Shown in pieces: positions 38,301 to 46,620 of a stretch of 64,000 nucleotides of DNA. Within the stretch, counting starts at the first letter, position 1, and every line of letters starts with the position of its first letter. The stretch is from NCBI GenBank assembly GCA_036571765.1, contig BROE01000004.1, positions 1,232,349 through 1,296,348 of the forward strand, read 5' to 3'. The position numbers were made by a program, and so were the translations under genes. The notes beneath the pieces were generated by a model that saw only the letters and a program-made list of their open reading frames with translations, did no database searches and was not told where the DNA came from. The stretch is from Plecoglossus altivelis (lineage: Eukaryota > Chordata > Actinopteri > Osmeriformes > Plecoglossidae).

Positions 38301-39745
38301 GGAAGAGGCTTCCTGTATTTCCAGGACCCTCCCACTCATAGCCTGTTCTCTCAGTTCCTGCATCGCAGTGTCCTCACCCTGAAATAGTCCTCCCAGGCCC
38401 AAACCTGGTCAATCAAACAAGCAGATCTGCACTAAACACATGTGAAGCTAGCCATGGTAGCTGTTTAGGTGGTAGGTGTGGTCTGCAGTGGCGTGTGTGG
38501 CGTGTGTCTGTGCGTGTTGTGCTGTGTTTGCGTGGAGTAAGAGGCTCATGCCATGGTCACGTTTCCATCATGCCAGAGCACATTTTTACAGGCCAGTGAG
38601 TCAGGGGTTAAATCTATGCAGCTGTCCTACCCTGAACTCTGCTACCCCCACACATGTCCCCTGGACCCTGAACGCCCCTCTGCTACCCCCAGACACACAC
38701 ACGTCCCCTGGACCCTGAACGCCCCTCTGCTACCCCCAGACACACACATGTCCCCTGGACCCTGAACGCCCCTCTGCTACCCCCAGACACACACACGTCC
38801 CCTGGACCTGGCTCATGCTGTTCTACTCCCTCTGTCCCTTTGTCTCTCTCTCCCTCTCTCTCTGACCTCTCTCCCTCTGTCACTCTGTCTCTTCCTCTCT
38901 CTCTCTCTCCCCCCTCTTTCCTCCTCTTTCTCTGTCTCTCTCTCTCCCCCCTCCTCCTCTTTCTCTGTCTCTCTCCTTCTCCTTTCTCTCTCCCTCTTTA
39001 TCTCTTGCCCCTCTCCCACTCTCATTCCTTTCTCTCTCTCACTCCTCTGTCTCTCTCTCACACCCTCTCTCCCTCTCTCTCTCTCTCTGTCCATCCTCGA
39101 CAGCTACCTGTGAGCAGCAGAGACGAAGGTCTGTGCAGGACCTGTCAGCCATCTGTACAGAGTCCGGTCAGGTAAGTGTCCTACAGTACCACTCCTCTCT
39201 TATCTATGAGCATGGCCTTGTTTCTCTCCGGTGTTTGTTTCCCCTCCCACTTGGCGTCATCTTAGTGGCATAGAACAGTTTGTACCCAGCGTGTGCCAGT
39301 TGCTTTGCGTTCTTGGGTGAAGATCATGATACGTTAGTCTGCCTGTCTACAGTCTTGATGCAGTCTGTCAGGTGAGGGACACTTGTGCAAACGTTAACCG
39401 ACAGAACGTACTGTCAGACAGAGCCGTGTGTGGTTCGTCTGTGTCCCAAGATGGTGTGCCAAGAATAACAGACTACAACCTTCCCATGAGCCTCTTTGTC
39501 AGTTCCTTCCTCTGTCTTCCGGTGTGTTAGTGTCTTGAAAGGCCCTGTCTCTCCCGGCACACATGACAGTTCACATCTAGCCTGGAGAGGAAATAGATCA
39601 GGCGTTAAACAGTTGGAAGAAAGTTTTTAAGCAAACCCTTTCTGAGGTGAAGTCAGGAGTAGATGATAGTTGTTTATGATCTCCCCAGACTTGTGTGTGT
39701 GTGTGCGCGTGCGTGTGTGTATGCGTGTGTGTGTGCGTGTGTGCG

Positions 39746-39777
<32 letters not shown>

Positions 39778-40757
39778 TGTGTAAGTGTGCACACCAGCTT
39801 GGCCCCTCTGATGTGACGTACCATTGCAGCACAGACTGAGACCCACCTCCTAATAGGCCCTGATTGGCTGTTCCTGGTGATTGACAGTGTTGCTGTCCTC
39901 TTGCAGGGGAGCAGGAACAGCAGCAGATCATCCAGTCCCAGTGTGAGGATGATGCCTCCTGATAAAACCAGCAGCAGAGGATACAGTTTTTCTCCTGATG
40001 ACCCAGGTAAACCCACCAGGATCACTCACACACAGCACATCAGAGATGACTCAAGTACACACAACCTTTGGTTTTTGTTTCAAAACCTGGTTCCTTTCCC
40101 CCACCCCGCATTTTATTAATCAATGTACTAGCTACTTGACTGAGTTACTTAATCAGCATTCACTATGTTTTGCTAACCATTTGACTTGGATCATTAGTAT
40201 GCTAAACAGCTTCTCGCATGCCTGTTTGGGAGACAAGCTCTGCCTGGGAAGAACAGAAGAAGGTTAAACGTTACGACCAGTTGGAGTGAAATGAAGTCAG
40301 CCTCTGCAATCAGTTGTGTCACTCACACAGTCGAGGCCGTAACAGCATCAGTGTCATTGTAGATGGAGGTGTAAATCACTTGGTGTAGCCCTGTAGACAT
40401 GACGTCATCCTCATCAATGATTTAAGGCACTGAGCTGCTGTCGCCCAGGGAGGAGAGGAGGAGGGGGAGAGAGGAGGAGAGGGAGAGGAGGGGGAGAGAG
40501 AGGAGGTGAGGGAGAGGAGGTGGCCGGGGGGGAGAGAGGAGGAGGGAGAGGAGGAGGGGGGAGAGAGAGGGGGAGAGGGGGAGAGGGAGGCCAGGAGGAC
40601 GAGGGAGAGAGGAGGAGGGGGGGAAGAGGGAGAGAGAGGAGGGAGATGAGGGGCGGATGTGCAGGGTCTATTTCTGTTGAAGGACTTGTGGTAGCTATTG
40701 ATACCCAGTGGAGCCAGCTCCCATCATGCCTGGGCTGCTGTCAGGAGATACAAACTC

Positions 40758-40791
<34 letters not shown>

Positions 40792-43345
40792 GTCTCTCTG
40801 TTCTCTCTCTCTCTGTCTCTCTTTCTATCCTCTCTGCTCTCTCTCTCTTCTCTCTCTCTCTCTGTCTCTCTCTCTGTCTCTCTTTCTCTCTCTCCCTCTC
40901 TGTCCAGATACCAACGGCTCTGACAACTCCATTCCCATGGCATATCTGACTCTGGATCACCAGCTGCAGGTAGGGCCTCCACCCCCCCAGCCCCACCCCC
41001 CTCCCAGGCTCCTCCTGCCTGTCATCATGATCGCTGTCGTGGAGCCAACACACACACCAGATACACATACACACACCACACTCACATGCACTCACCACAC
41101 ACACACACTCACATGCACACACCACACTCACATGCACACACCACACACACAACACTCACATGCACAAACCACTCACACACCACACACACACACTTACACA
41201 CACTCACATGCACACACTACACACACCACACTCACATGCACACACACTCACATGCACACACACTCACATATATACACACACACATCACACACTCACATGC
41301 ACACAAACACACGACCAACTCACATGCATCACACCACTCACACACACATCACACTCACTCACACACATCACACACACACTTACACACACTTGCATACATA
41401 CACACACACATCACACACACTCACATGCACACACCACTCCTTCACAACACACAGCACACAACATAACTCACACCACACCACTTCAACACTCACATGCACG
41501 CACAGCACACATTCATACACACTCACATTCATACACCACCCACACTCACATTCACACACCACCCACCACATAGACACACCACTTCAGACACATACATACA
41601 CACCACTACACACACTCATAGTACGACACACCCCCACCAACACAGACTCACATACAGCACACCATCACATACACACGCACTCACCTTACTACAAATCCCC
41701 ACACTCACATTCAACACACGCACTTCCATTCACCCACCACCCACCATAGACACACATCCAGACACATAGCATAGACCACCCACTACACACACTATATACA
41801 CACACGAGCACCAACACAGACTCACATACACACACCACTCACATCACACACACACACAAACACACTCATATGCACACATCACACACTCACAAACACAAAC
41901 ACCCATCACACCACTACACACACCACACAACTCATCACCCACCACACAGACTCACACACACACACACATCGCACACTCACATACACAAACCAACCCCCTC
42001 ACACACACCACAACACTCACCACCCACCACACAGACTCACACACACACCATCACACACTCACACCACAAACCACCCATCACACACACACACACACACACA
42101 CAGACTCAACACACACACACATCGCACCCACATACACAAACACAGCACCACAGCCATCACTCACACCCCTGTGCTTACTCCTGTCCTTTGAATACTGCTG
42201 ATTTTTATTGGTAATTAACTGTGTTTCCACTGCTGTTGGTCAGACACTCTGACTTAATCCTCTGTGGAGGACAAACCACAGTTAAATTAAGGATGACTCT
42301 TTTTCCAATTGAAACTATTTAAATTACAGACTGTCTTTATAAATACACTTTGACCTAATCCAAAAGACATGTAGTGTATTTTTAAAAGCTCATACTCCAA
42401 TATTGGATATGAATACTGGTTTAAGTGGGTCTAACTTGGCTTCTAAATGACTTCATGTCACACTGCCTGGTTTTTTTCTAGCCTCTGGCTCCTTGTCCCA
42501 ACTCTAAAGAATCCATGGCTGTGTTTGAGCAACACTGCAAAATGGCCCAAGAATACCTGAAAGTACAAACTGAGATCGCCTTGCTGATCCAGAGAAAGTA
42601 AGTCAACACATTGTAGATTCTTAGTCAGATTCTTTTAAAAAGTTTTTTTTTTGTGGCCTGTTTTGTTTTTTGTATTTTGTTCTGTGTAACAACAGCTTCT
42701 CACTGATCAAGGTGTTGAATGTCTCATTTAAACCTGGGCCTACATGCATTTACACCTGGGCCTACATGCATTTACACCTGGGCCTACAAGCACATAAACC
42801 TGGGCCTACATGCACTTAAACCTGGGCCTACATGCATTTACACCTGGGCCTACATGCACTTAAACCTGGGCCTACATGCACTTAAAGCAATTCGGAGACA
42901 GTTGACTTTGGAAGACATATCCACGTGAGACAGCCTCTCTGAGCTCAGGACCTAGTGACTGTTGGACTGCCAGCTGTTGTGTTTGATCGAGTGAGGAGTC
43001 CACCGTGTCATCACTGTTCACACACTAGCTGTGTGACTCCAGCCTGTGGGGCCACTCTGCTCTGCTGTTCGTCTCAGTTCAAACACAGACCTGCGTTCAC
43101 TACTCCTTCCCTGCCCTCCTTGACGTCTTGCTCCTTGTGTCACTGTGCTCTGCTTGGTGTACAGGAAAGAGCTGATCGCTGAACTGGACCAAGATGACAA
43201 AGACCAGCAGAACACATCTCGTCTGGTCCAGGAGCATAAGAAGCTTCTGGAGGAGAACAAGAGTCTGTCCACTTACTACCAGAAGTGTAAAAAACAGCTG
43301 GAACTGATCCGGGCCCAGCAACAGAAGAGACAGGGTACCTCATGA
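29227..43345 (+). CDS. map3k7: TAK1, mitogen-activated protein kinase kinase kinase 7 (17 coding exons, 594 aa)
   Basis: Joined exons: 29227-29313, 29666-29776, 29899-29964, 30104-30149, 30607-30745, 31484-31608, 32682-32810, 33102-33232, 33493-33574, 33869-33978, 34208-34358, 36531-36611, 39104-39171, 39907-40006, 40908-40969, 42482-42597, 43165-43345. They total 1785 nt in one frame, giving 594 residues (human long form: 606). TAK1 is a cytosolic Ser/Thr kinase. With TAB1 and TAB2/3 it activates IKK, JNK and p38 downstream of TGF-beta/BMP, IL-1, TNF and Toll-like receptors. Kinase landmarks visible: GRGAFG loop 32-37, Lys52, alpha-C Glu66, gatekeeper Met93, HRDLKPPN 143-150 with catalytic Asp145, CDFG 163-166, activation-loop Thr167, Thr173, Thr176 and Ser181, APE 186-188. 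These sit 11 residues before the human numbering. The C-terminal third is the conserved TAB2/3-binding coiled coil, ending QGTS. The start is the first in-frame ATG after an in-frame stop at 29194. Confidence is very high for identity and slightly lower for the exon 10/11 junction. Confidence 0.97.
29666..29776 (+). CDS. map3k7: map3k7 coding exon 2 (residues 30-66)
   Basis: Acceptor TTTCAG, then the glycine-rich loop (GRGAFGVV), the ATP-anchoring lysine in DVAIK (Lys52) and the alpha-C helix up to Glu66. The donor GAG|GTCTGG is a poor match to consensus. If the intron were retained, a stop would follow within about 10 codons. Confidence 0.95.
29899..29964 (+). CDS. map3k7: map3k7 coding exon 3 (residues 67-88)
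   Basis: A 66-nt exon between CACTGCAG and GTAAGA, phase 0 at both ends. It encodes LRQLSRVNHQNIVKLYGSC and the following NNP, the kinase segment after the alpha-C helix, with only a few changes from mammalian TAK1. Confidence 0.95.
30104..30149 (+). CDS. map3k7: map3k7 coding exon 4 (residues 89-103)
   Basis: A 46-nt micro-sized exon between TGTGTAG and GTGAGT, phase 0 to 1. It encodes VCLVMEYAEGGSLYN, the hinge with gatekeeper Met93. It is too short to show as an independent open frame; it was found from protein similarity and splice sites. Confidence 0.94.
30607..30745 (+). CDS. map3k7: map3k7 coding exon 5 (residues 104-150)
   Basis: Acceptor CCACAG, donor CCCAA|GTATGC (ends in phase 2, splitting Asn150). 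It encodes helix E and the catalytic loop HRDLKPP with Asp145. About 740 nt of intron follow. Confidence 0.96.
31484..31608 (+). CDS. map3k7: map3k7 coding exon 6 (residues 150-192), with a GC splice donor
   Basis: Acceptor TTTCCAG. Encodes [20 protein letters not shown] onward: the CDFG motif, the activation loop with Thr173, Thr176 and Ser181 (the TAK1 autophosphorylation sites) and APE. The exon must end at 31608 (GAAG) to keep the conserved E-G-S-N-Y junction with exon 7. The next bases are GCAAGT, so the donor is GC rather than GT. Confidence 0.95.
31609..32681 (+). other. map3k7: GC-AG intron (map3k7 intron 6)
   Basis: The intron starts GCAAGT after AAG and ends TTTGCAG. Outside the C at +2 the donor matches the consensus fully (AAG|GCAAGT), as is typical of the rare GC-AG class spliced by the major spliceosome. 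No GT donor nearby preserves both frame and the conserved protein sequence. Confidence 0.88.
32682..32810 (+). CDS. map3k7: map3k7 coding exon 7 (residues 192-235)
   Basis: Acceptor TTTGCAG, donor AACG|GTGAGT, phase 1. Encodes [20 protein letters not shown] and the following residues to AVHNG, the kinase C-lobe helix F region, essentially invariant relative to mammalian TAK1. Confidence 0.96.
32982..33058. other. Poly-C tract and assembly gap inside intron 7
   Basis: A C homopolymer of about 20 bases runs directly into a run of 62 N (32997-33058). The gap is an assembly or sequencing failure at the homopolymer. It lies wholly inside intron 7 (32811-33101) and does not affect coding sequence. 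Confidence 0.97.
33102..33232 (+). CDS. map3k7: map3k7 coding exon 8 (residues 235-278)
   Basis: Acceptor CTTTTCAG only 43 nt after the assembly gap; donor AGG|GTAATG, phase 0. Encodes TRPPLIKNLPKAIESLMTRC followed by WSKDPSQRPSMEE, the end of the kinase domain including the conserved Arg of subdomain XI. Confidence 0.96.
33493..33574 (+). CDS. map3k7: map3k7 coding exon 9 (residues 279-306)
   Basis: Acceptor TTCCACAG, donor ACAG|GTACGG, phase 1. Encodes YFPGSDEPLQYPYQYSDDGQ and SNSATST, the segment after the kinase domain that is close to its mammalian counterpart. Confidence 0.95.
33869..33978 (+). CDS. map3k7: map3k7 coding exon 10 (residues 306-342)
   Basis: Acceptor TGTTGCAG. Encodes SYVDYTCSNRSDANMEHGDS followed by QGSNDTIK, recognisable against mammalian SDTNMEQ and NDTIK. 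Residues 335-342 (IPFQFKPK) replace the mammalian RLESKLLKNQAKQQ-like segment. The donor AAG|GTTCGG is weak, so this 3' boundary is less certain than the others; it is chosen because it keeps frame with exon 11. Confidence 0.82.
34208..34358 (+). CDS. map3k7: map3k7 coding exon 11 (residues 343-393)
   Basis: Acceptor CTCGCAG, donor ACAG|GTAACG, phase 1. Encodes a Ser-rich linker with the conserved SLSRGSSVESL and SKRMSADLSELE blocks, separated by a lineage-specific insertion (SGRPQCLASSD). The first residues (VDPLRHS) differ from mammals. Confidence 0.88.
34683..35732. repeat. 35-bp minisatellite with an inverted block, in map3k7 intron 11
   Basis: Around 30 copies of a 35-bp unit whose core reads GGGTTAGAAAGGGACTCAC, then ACAGTACTGTAGTGTT. 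Copies from 34683 to 34746 are in + orientation, those from 34747 to 34845 are inverted, and those from about 34857 to 35732 (about 25 copies) are + again and nearly identical. The first junction is a palindrome: 34683-34746 pairs with 34747-34810 with about three mismatches. The second junction has 30-nt arms around an 11-nt loop. High copy identity indicates recent expansion or gene conversion. The unit carries GGGTTAG once but is not telomeric repeat. Confidence 0.97.
36160..36188. repeat. Short AT microsatellite and poly-A neighbourhood in intron 11
   Basis: An (AT)n run with a GT interruption, preceded at about 36120 by an A homopolymer. Ordinary simple sequence inside intron 11. Confidence 0.8.
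36282..36345. repeat. C-rich TGTCCCC repeat in intron 11
   Basis: Tandem CTGTCCCC-type units, about 8-10 bp each, on the + strand roughly 190 nt upstream of exon 12. It is pyrimidine-rich and could bind C-rich-element proteins, though no function can be shown. Confidence 0.75.
36531..36611 (+). CDS. map3k7: map3k7 coding exon 12, probable alternative cassette (residues 393-420)
   Basis: Exactly 81 nt, phase 1 at both ends, between TTTTTGCAG and ACAG|GTATCA, so inclusion or skipping keeps frame (594 or 567 residues). It encodes [19 protein letters not shown] within a lineage-variable frame. This corresponds to the mammalian 27-residue cassette ([20 protein letters not shown]) that separates the 606- and 579-residue TAK1 isoforms. 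It contains a basophilic-kinase site, RKTAS (Ser406). Confidence 0.93.
38640..38812. repeat. 47-bp minisatellite, about four copies, intron 12
   Basis: Four tandem units with the order TGCTACCCCCAGACACACAC, GTCCCCTGGACCCTGAACGC, CCCTC. The first copy lacks part of the CA run and the last is truncated. It runs directly into a CT-rich tract ahead of exon 13. Confidence 0.92.
38823..39095. repeat. Long CT-rich tract immediately upstream of exon 13
   Basis: About 270 nt of almost pure pyrimidine, (CT)n with CCCC and TTTCTCC interruptions, on the + (transcribed) strand. It ends about 9 nt before the exon 13 acceptor and thus merges with its polypyrimidine tract. Such tracts bind PTB and U2AF in vertebrates; an effect on exon 13 splicing is inference. 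Confidence 0.93.
39104..39171 (+). CDS. map3k7: map3k7 coding exon 13 (residues 420-442)
   Basis: Acceptor CTCGACAG, donor TCAG|GTAAGT, phase 0. Encodes TCEQQRRRSVQDLSAICTES, matching mammalian QPRRRSIQDLT. Ser429 in RRRS corresponds to the known basophilic phosphosite of mammalian TAK1 (Ser412 in the 579-residue isoform numbering, from memory). At 68 nt it cannot be skipped in frame. Confidence 0.94.
39693..39788. repeat. GT/GCGT microsatellite in intron 13
   Basis: (GT)n interrupted by GCGT, ending in a (GCGT)n run, about 120 nt before exon 14. Reading frames across it on the minus strand are repeat artefacts. Confidence 0.92.
39907..40006 (+). CDS. map3k7: map3k7 coding exon 14 (residues 443-476)
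   Basis: Acceptor CTTGCAG, donor CCAG|GTAAAC, phase 1. Encodes GSRNSSRSSSPSVRMMPPDK then TSSRGYSFSPDDP. RSSSPSVRM is a conserved Ser-rich block; the following stretch is diverged. Low-complexity linker between kinase and coiled coil. Confidence 0.93.
40447..40655. repeat. GGAGAG purine-rich tract, intron 14
   Basis: About 210 nt of degenerate GGAGAG/GGGGAGA repeats on the transcribed strand, about 100 nt upstream of a CT-rich tract in the same intron. The two are complementary in sense and could pair in the pre-mRNA. Confidence 0.92.
40756..40905. repeat. CT-rich tract abutting the exon 15 acceptor
   Basis: About 150 nt of (CT)n with TGTCTCT and TTTCT interruptions that becomes the polypyrimidine tract of exon 15 (ending TGTCCAG at 40907). 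Minus- and plus-strand open frames here are repeat artefacts. Confidence 0.93.
40908..40969 (+). CDS. map3k7: map3k7 coding exon 15 (residues 476-496)
   Basis: Acceptor TGTCCAG, donor CAG|GTAGGG, phase 0, 62 nt. Encodes TNGSDNSIPMAYLTLDHQLQ, identical in pattern to mammalian TAK1 and leading into the C-terminal TAB2/3-binding region. Confidence 0.96.
41047..42166. repeat. 1.1-kb CA-rich compound microsatellite, intron 15
   Basis: (CA)n and (ACTC) elements mixed as CACACTCACATGCACACAC-type units over about 1.1 kb, highly degenerate and without one fixed period. A 409-codon frame (40520-41749) runs through it and upstream repeats; its His/Thr-rich translation is repeat-derived and it also overlaps exon 15 in another frame. 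The tract makes up most of intron 15. Confidence 0.95.
42482..42597 (+). CDS. map3k7: map3k7 coding exon 16 (residues 497-535)
   Basis: Acceptor TTTTTTTCTAG, donor AGAAA|GTAAGT, phase 2. Encodes PLAPCPNSKESMAVFEQHCK then MAQEYLKVQTEIALLIQR, the start of the coiled coil that binds TAB2/TAB3. Nearly identical to mammals. Confidence 0.96.
42728..42886. repeat. 22-bp minisatellite, about seven copies, intron 16
   Basis: Tandem units ACCTGGGCCTACATGCA plus TTTAC or CTTAA, with two alternating versions of the last bases. Open in frame because 66 bp (three units) is a multiple of three; not part of the coding sequence, which is complete without it. Confidence 0.95.
43165..43345 (+). CDS. map3k7: map3k7 terminal coding exon 17 (residues 535-594 and stop)
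   Basis: Acceptor GTGTACAG; TGA at 43343-43345. Encodes KELIAELDQDDKDQQNTSRL, then VQEHKKLLEENKSLSTYYQK and CKKQLELIRAQQQKRQGTS. The heptad-like pattern is the TAB2/3-binding coiled coil, and the QQQKRQGTS terminus matches mammalian TAK1. Confidence 0.97.
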
Positions 43346-43648
43346 TGGCCTGCATTGCCCCGCCCACGCCCTCAAGCCCCCCCCCCTGTGCCCCGCCTCC
43401 TAGCCCCGCCCCCCGAGCCCACTGTCCTTGTCCCAGAGACTCATGGACTGGCTCCATGTCACCACAGCCCTTTCCCACTGCTCTCCTGGTTCACCTGTAG
43501 ACTAGAAGGTACCCCCACCCTCCCCTCACACACACACCCTCCCCCTAAAAAGACTCTCCCCCAGGCCGCTCACCCAGGAAGGGGTAGAAACCTGCTTTTC
43601 CCTTTGTTCCTGCATGTTGCATCCACAGCAAAGGACGCTCAGTCGGTC

Positions 43649-44145
43649 CACTAGACCAGAGTCTCTCTCTACTAGACCAGTGTCTCTCTCTACTAGACCA
43701 GTCTCTCTCTACTAGACCAGTCTCTCTCTACTAGACCAGAGTCTCTCTACCAGACTACAGTCTCTCTCTACCAGACCAGAGTCTCTCTCTACCACACCAG
43801 AGTCTCTCTCTAACAGACTACAGTCTCTCTCTACCAGACCAGAGTCTCTCTCTAACAGACTACAGTCTCTCTCTACCAGACCAGAGTCTCTCTCTAACAG
43901 ACTACAGTCTCTCTCTAAAAGACTACAGTCTCTCTCTACTAGACTACAGTCTCTCTCTCTACCAGACCAGTCTCTCTCTCTACCAGACCAGAGTCTCTCT
44001 AGCAGACCAGAGTCTCTCTCTACCAGACCAGAGTCTCTCTCTAACAGACTACAGTCTCTCTCTAAAAGACTACAGTCTCTCTCTACTAGACTACAGTCTC
44101 TCTCTCTACCAGACCAGAGTCTCTCTAGCAGACCAGAGTCTCTCC
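43649..44145. repeat. About 21-bp minisatellite in the map3k7 3' UTR
   Basis: More than twenty units reading CTAGACCAGAGTCTCTCT with variants (CTACCAGACCAG, CTAACAGACTACAG). Larger groups of units are themselves duplicated: the order near 43960-44030 recurs near 44090-44140. It starts about 300 nt after the stop codon. Confidence 0.95.
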
Positions 44146-44382
44146 TGCTGGATATCTGCTCATCTTCATAGCTGAATATTGACCGCAGACCAAAACAGAG
44201 ATCTGCCCTGAACGAGCAGGTGATTTGTGGTGCTCATCCAAAGCCCTGCAGAGCTGTGAGCACAGTAAGCAGAGACAGCTGGGAGGAACCGCTGGGATTC
44301 GATGCATTCGAGGCTCCTGGTGGTCGATAAGCCAGTAGAGAAAGGTGTGACTGGACGTAGTGTCTGTCTGTGTGGCTCTCAT

Positions 44383-44899
44383 GACCTAGCTTCAGGCTGC
44401 CTGCTCAGTGGGGCCTCGTCCCATCACATGTTCTGGGACCTAGCCTCAGGCTGCCTGCTCAGAGTGGGGCCTCGTCCCATCACATGCCCTGGGACCTAGC
44501 CTCAGGCTGCCTGCTCAGAGTGGGGCCTCGTCCCATCACATGTTCTGGGACCTAGCCTCAGGCTGCCTGCTCAGAGTGGGGCCTCGTCCCATCACATGTT
44601 CTGGGACCTAGCCTCAGGCTGCCTGCTCAGAGTGGGGCCACGTCCTATCACATGCCCTGGGACCCAGCCTCAGGCTGCCTGCTCAGAGTGGGGCCTCGTC
44701 CCATCACATGTTCTGGGACCTAGCCTCAGGCTGCTGCTCAGAGTGGGGCCACGTCCCATCACATGTTCTGGGACCTAGCTTCAGGCTGCCTGCTCAGTGG
44801 GGCCTCGTCCCATCACATGCCCTGGGACCTAGCCTCAGGCTGCCTGCTCAGAGTGGGGCCTCGTCCCATCACATGCCCTGGGACCTAGCTTCAGACTGT
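44383..44899. repeat. 56-bp minisatellite, about nine copies, in the map3k7 3' UTR
   Basis: Units contain CTAGCCTCAGGCTGCCTGCT, then CAGAGTGGGGCC, then CGTCCCATCACATG, with either TTCTGGGA or CCCTGGGA at the end. Two copies lack AGAG and are 52 bp, and one has a 1-bp deletion. Long open frames here are repeat artefacts. The two alternating end versions suggest expansion from a diverged pair. Confidence 0.95.
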
Positions 44900-45064
44900 A
44901 TAGGTGGGAGGGCACTTTACATGTGTAAAATGGTCTTGGACCTAACCGCCCCTTTGATTGGTTGTGCTGCAATGTTTTGAACCCAGCCTAGTTTGGTTTC
45001 TTAGAAGTGCCCAAGGTGGTTTGGGAAGGGGGTATCGGTGGGATATGTATCCTCCTTACTGAAT

Positions 45065-45143
45065 GGCCCCTAGCTAGCCTGACCTCATGTCGGGCCCCTA
45101 GCTAGCCTGACCTCATGTCGGGCCCCTAGCTAGCCTGACCTCG
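45065..45143. repeat. 28-bp tandem repeat, three copies, 3' UTR
   Basis: Three units of GGCCCCTAGCTAGCCTGACC followed by TCATGTCG; the third diverges at its end. Contains GCTAGC-like words that also mark the 5' leader region, probably by coincidence. Confidence 0.9.
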
Positions 45144-46596
45144 GCGTCGGTGGACATCGAGGACGTTCTTGAGAATGTGAAAGCCCAGATGATTTTTAGA
45201 TGAGTGTGAATATTGCGCAACATTTCATGTTTTTAAGACTTGAGTTGAATCTGTGTCCGGCTTGCGTTGGATTACAAAGTTCAACCTACGTTTTTTTATC
45301 CATTCAAGCAAAAAAAAAAAAAAGATAGAAAAAGAATCCAAATGTGGATTCTGCATCCTATCTTCATAGTATGTAGATACATCCTTAAAAAGATGCATCC
45401 ATGTACATCCATACATCGTCAGATGTAGATATCTCCTCTCTGTATGTTAGCGTTAGCTTAATCCCCCCCCTGATCTCCCTCGATGGAACTGCTGGAGAGG
45501 ACTTGATGCCAGCTTGTGTTAGATTTGTCTGTATGCAGGATGTGTTTTACATAACTCATCTTCCTCACTGACATGGTGGGGAAACACAAGAGCCGGGGTT
45601 AGGATACAGTAGCTCCTTCCAGACATCTCCACGGTTACAGTGGGAAGCTGGGCGGAGCTCCATGGTTACAGTGGGAAGATGAGCAGAGCTGTTCTCTCGC
45701 AGCTCCATCCTGGCGTCTGTGTCCCAGCCTGAAGAGGGAACACCAGTCACTGCCCCTCCATCTTCATCAGGACTTCAGTATTTGTTTGTGTTGCTGATGT
45801 TTTGTCTTTTTTTATTAAGTAGTTGAATTTGTATTATATTTAAGATATCTTTTTTCCATTAGGAATTATACTTTTATTTGGTATGGCAATGCAGATATAT
45901 ACAAGAGAGGTCTATCTCCATATATATTTTGTTTTTTTGTTTTTTTTAGTTCACATGTTGCCTTAGAATTTGATTGCTTGCATTTGAAGTCTTTGACATA
46001 CTTTTTCTGTGTTGTTGGAGAGAAGGAAACTGAGTTTGACCTGCATCTCGTGTCTCGTACGACTGAGAGCAGGAAACATGTTTTCACTCGGGTGTTTCGG
46101 AGGGAATCGCTTATTCCTCAGGTCGCCCCTCAGGACAGAATGTCTGGTCAAACGACTGATGTCATTACCCTTCTGAGGGAATCCTGCCGTAACCATGACG
46201 ACCTTTCTCAGCGGGCAGGACGGGGTGTCTGTCTGTAGCCCAACAGACAGAACAGTCCTCTTAACTGACCAATAGGAAGGTTTGGATATGGTCTTATTTT
46301 GAATGCAGTTCCCAAGTAGTTTTTTTTTTTTTCTTTTGTTTCATCAGACATGACTCTGGTGAAACTTAGCAACCTTCTGATGTTTTGCACAATCATATAT
46401 GGTTTTACTGGTCACACATATAGTAACTTACAACTGAAGTTTGCTGCTTTGATATTGTTGAAAGTAGCCGGCTTTATTCTGGGTGTTCATTTACAGAATC
46501 TATCCCCCATATTTCTCTCTTCATTCTTTTGAGATGTTTTCTGATGCATCTTCAACTTTTGGGATCATGTATGTGGCTGAAAAGAAGGCGTCATGA

Positions 46597-46602
46597 AATA
46601 AA
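46597..46602 (+). terminator. map3k7: Polyadenylation signal AATAAA of map3k7
   Basis: Canonical hexamer, followed about 20 nt later by a pronounced GT/T-rich stretch (about 46616-46665: repeated TTCGTTTG, TGTGTTTTGTC, TTGTTTG). This is the classic arrangement of a vertebrate cleavage and polyadenylation site. The expected cleavage point is about 46612-46622. Confidence 0.8.
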
Positions 46603-46620
46603 TTGAACGATGAGAAGTTC

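Larger units (their letters stand above)
43346..46620 (+). other. map3k7: map3k7 3' untranslated region
   Basis: About 3.3 kb from the stop codon to the first convincing polyadenylation site (AATAAA at 46597). The proximal half is built largely from three minisatellites (entries below) plus a 31-bp duplication at about 45627-45688. The distal third (about 45.75-46.6 kb) is AT-rich and non-repetitive, as conserved 3' UTR ends often are. No other gene is visible within it. Length is inferred from the signal, not from transcript data. Confidence 0.75.

Noticed and set aside
40520..41749. 409-codon open frame, the longest in the window
   Set aside because: It is made of GGAGAG, CT and CA repeats and overlaps map3k7 exon 15 in a different frame. 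A repeat artefact.
42719..42928. Open frame through the 22-bp repeats as an extra map3k7 exon
   Set aside because: Exons 16 and 17 join perfectly without it, the repeats have no conserved counterpart in TAK1, and there is no suitable acceptor.
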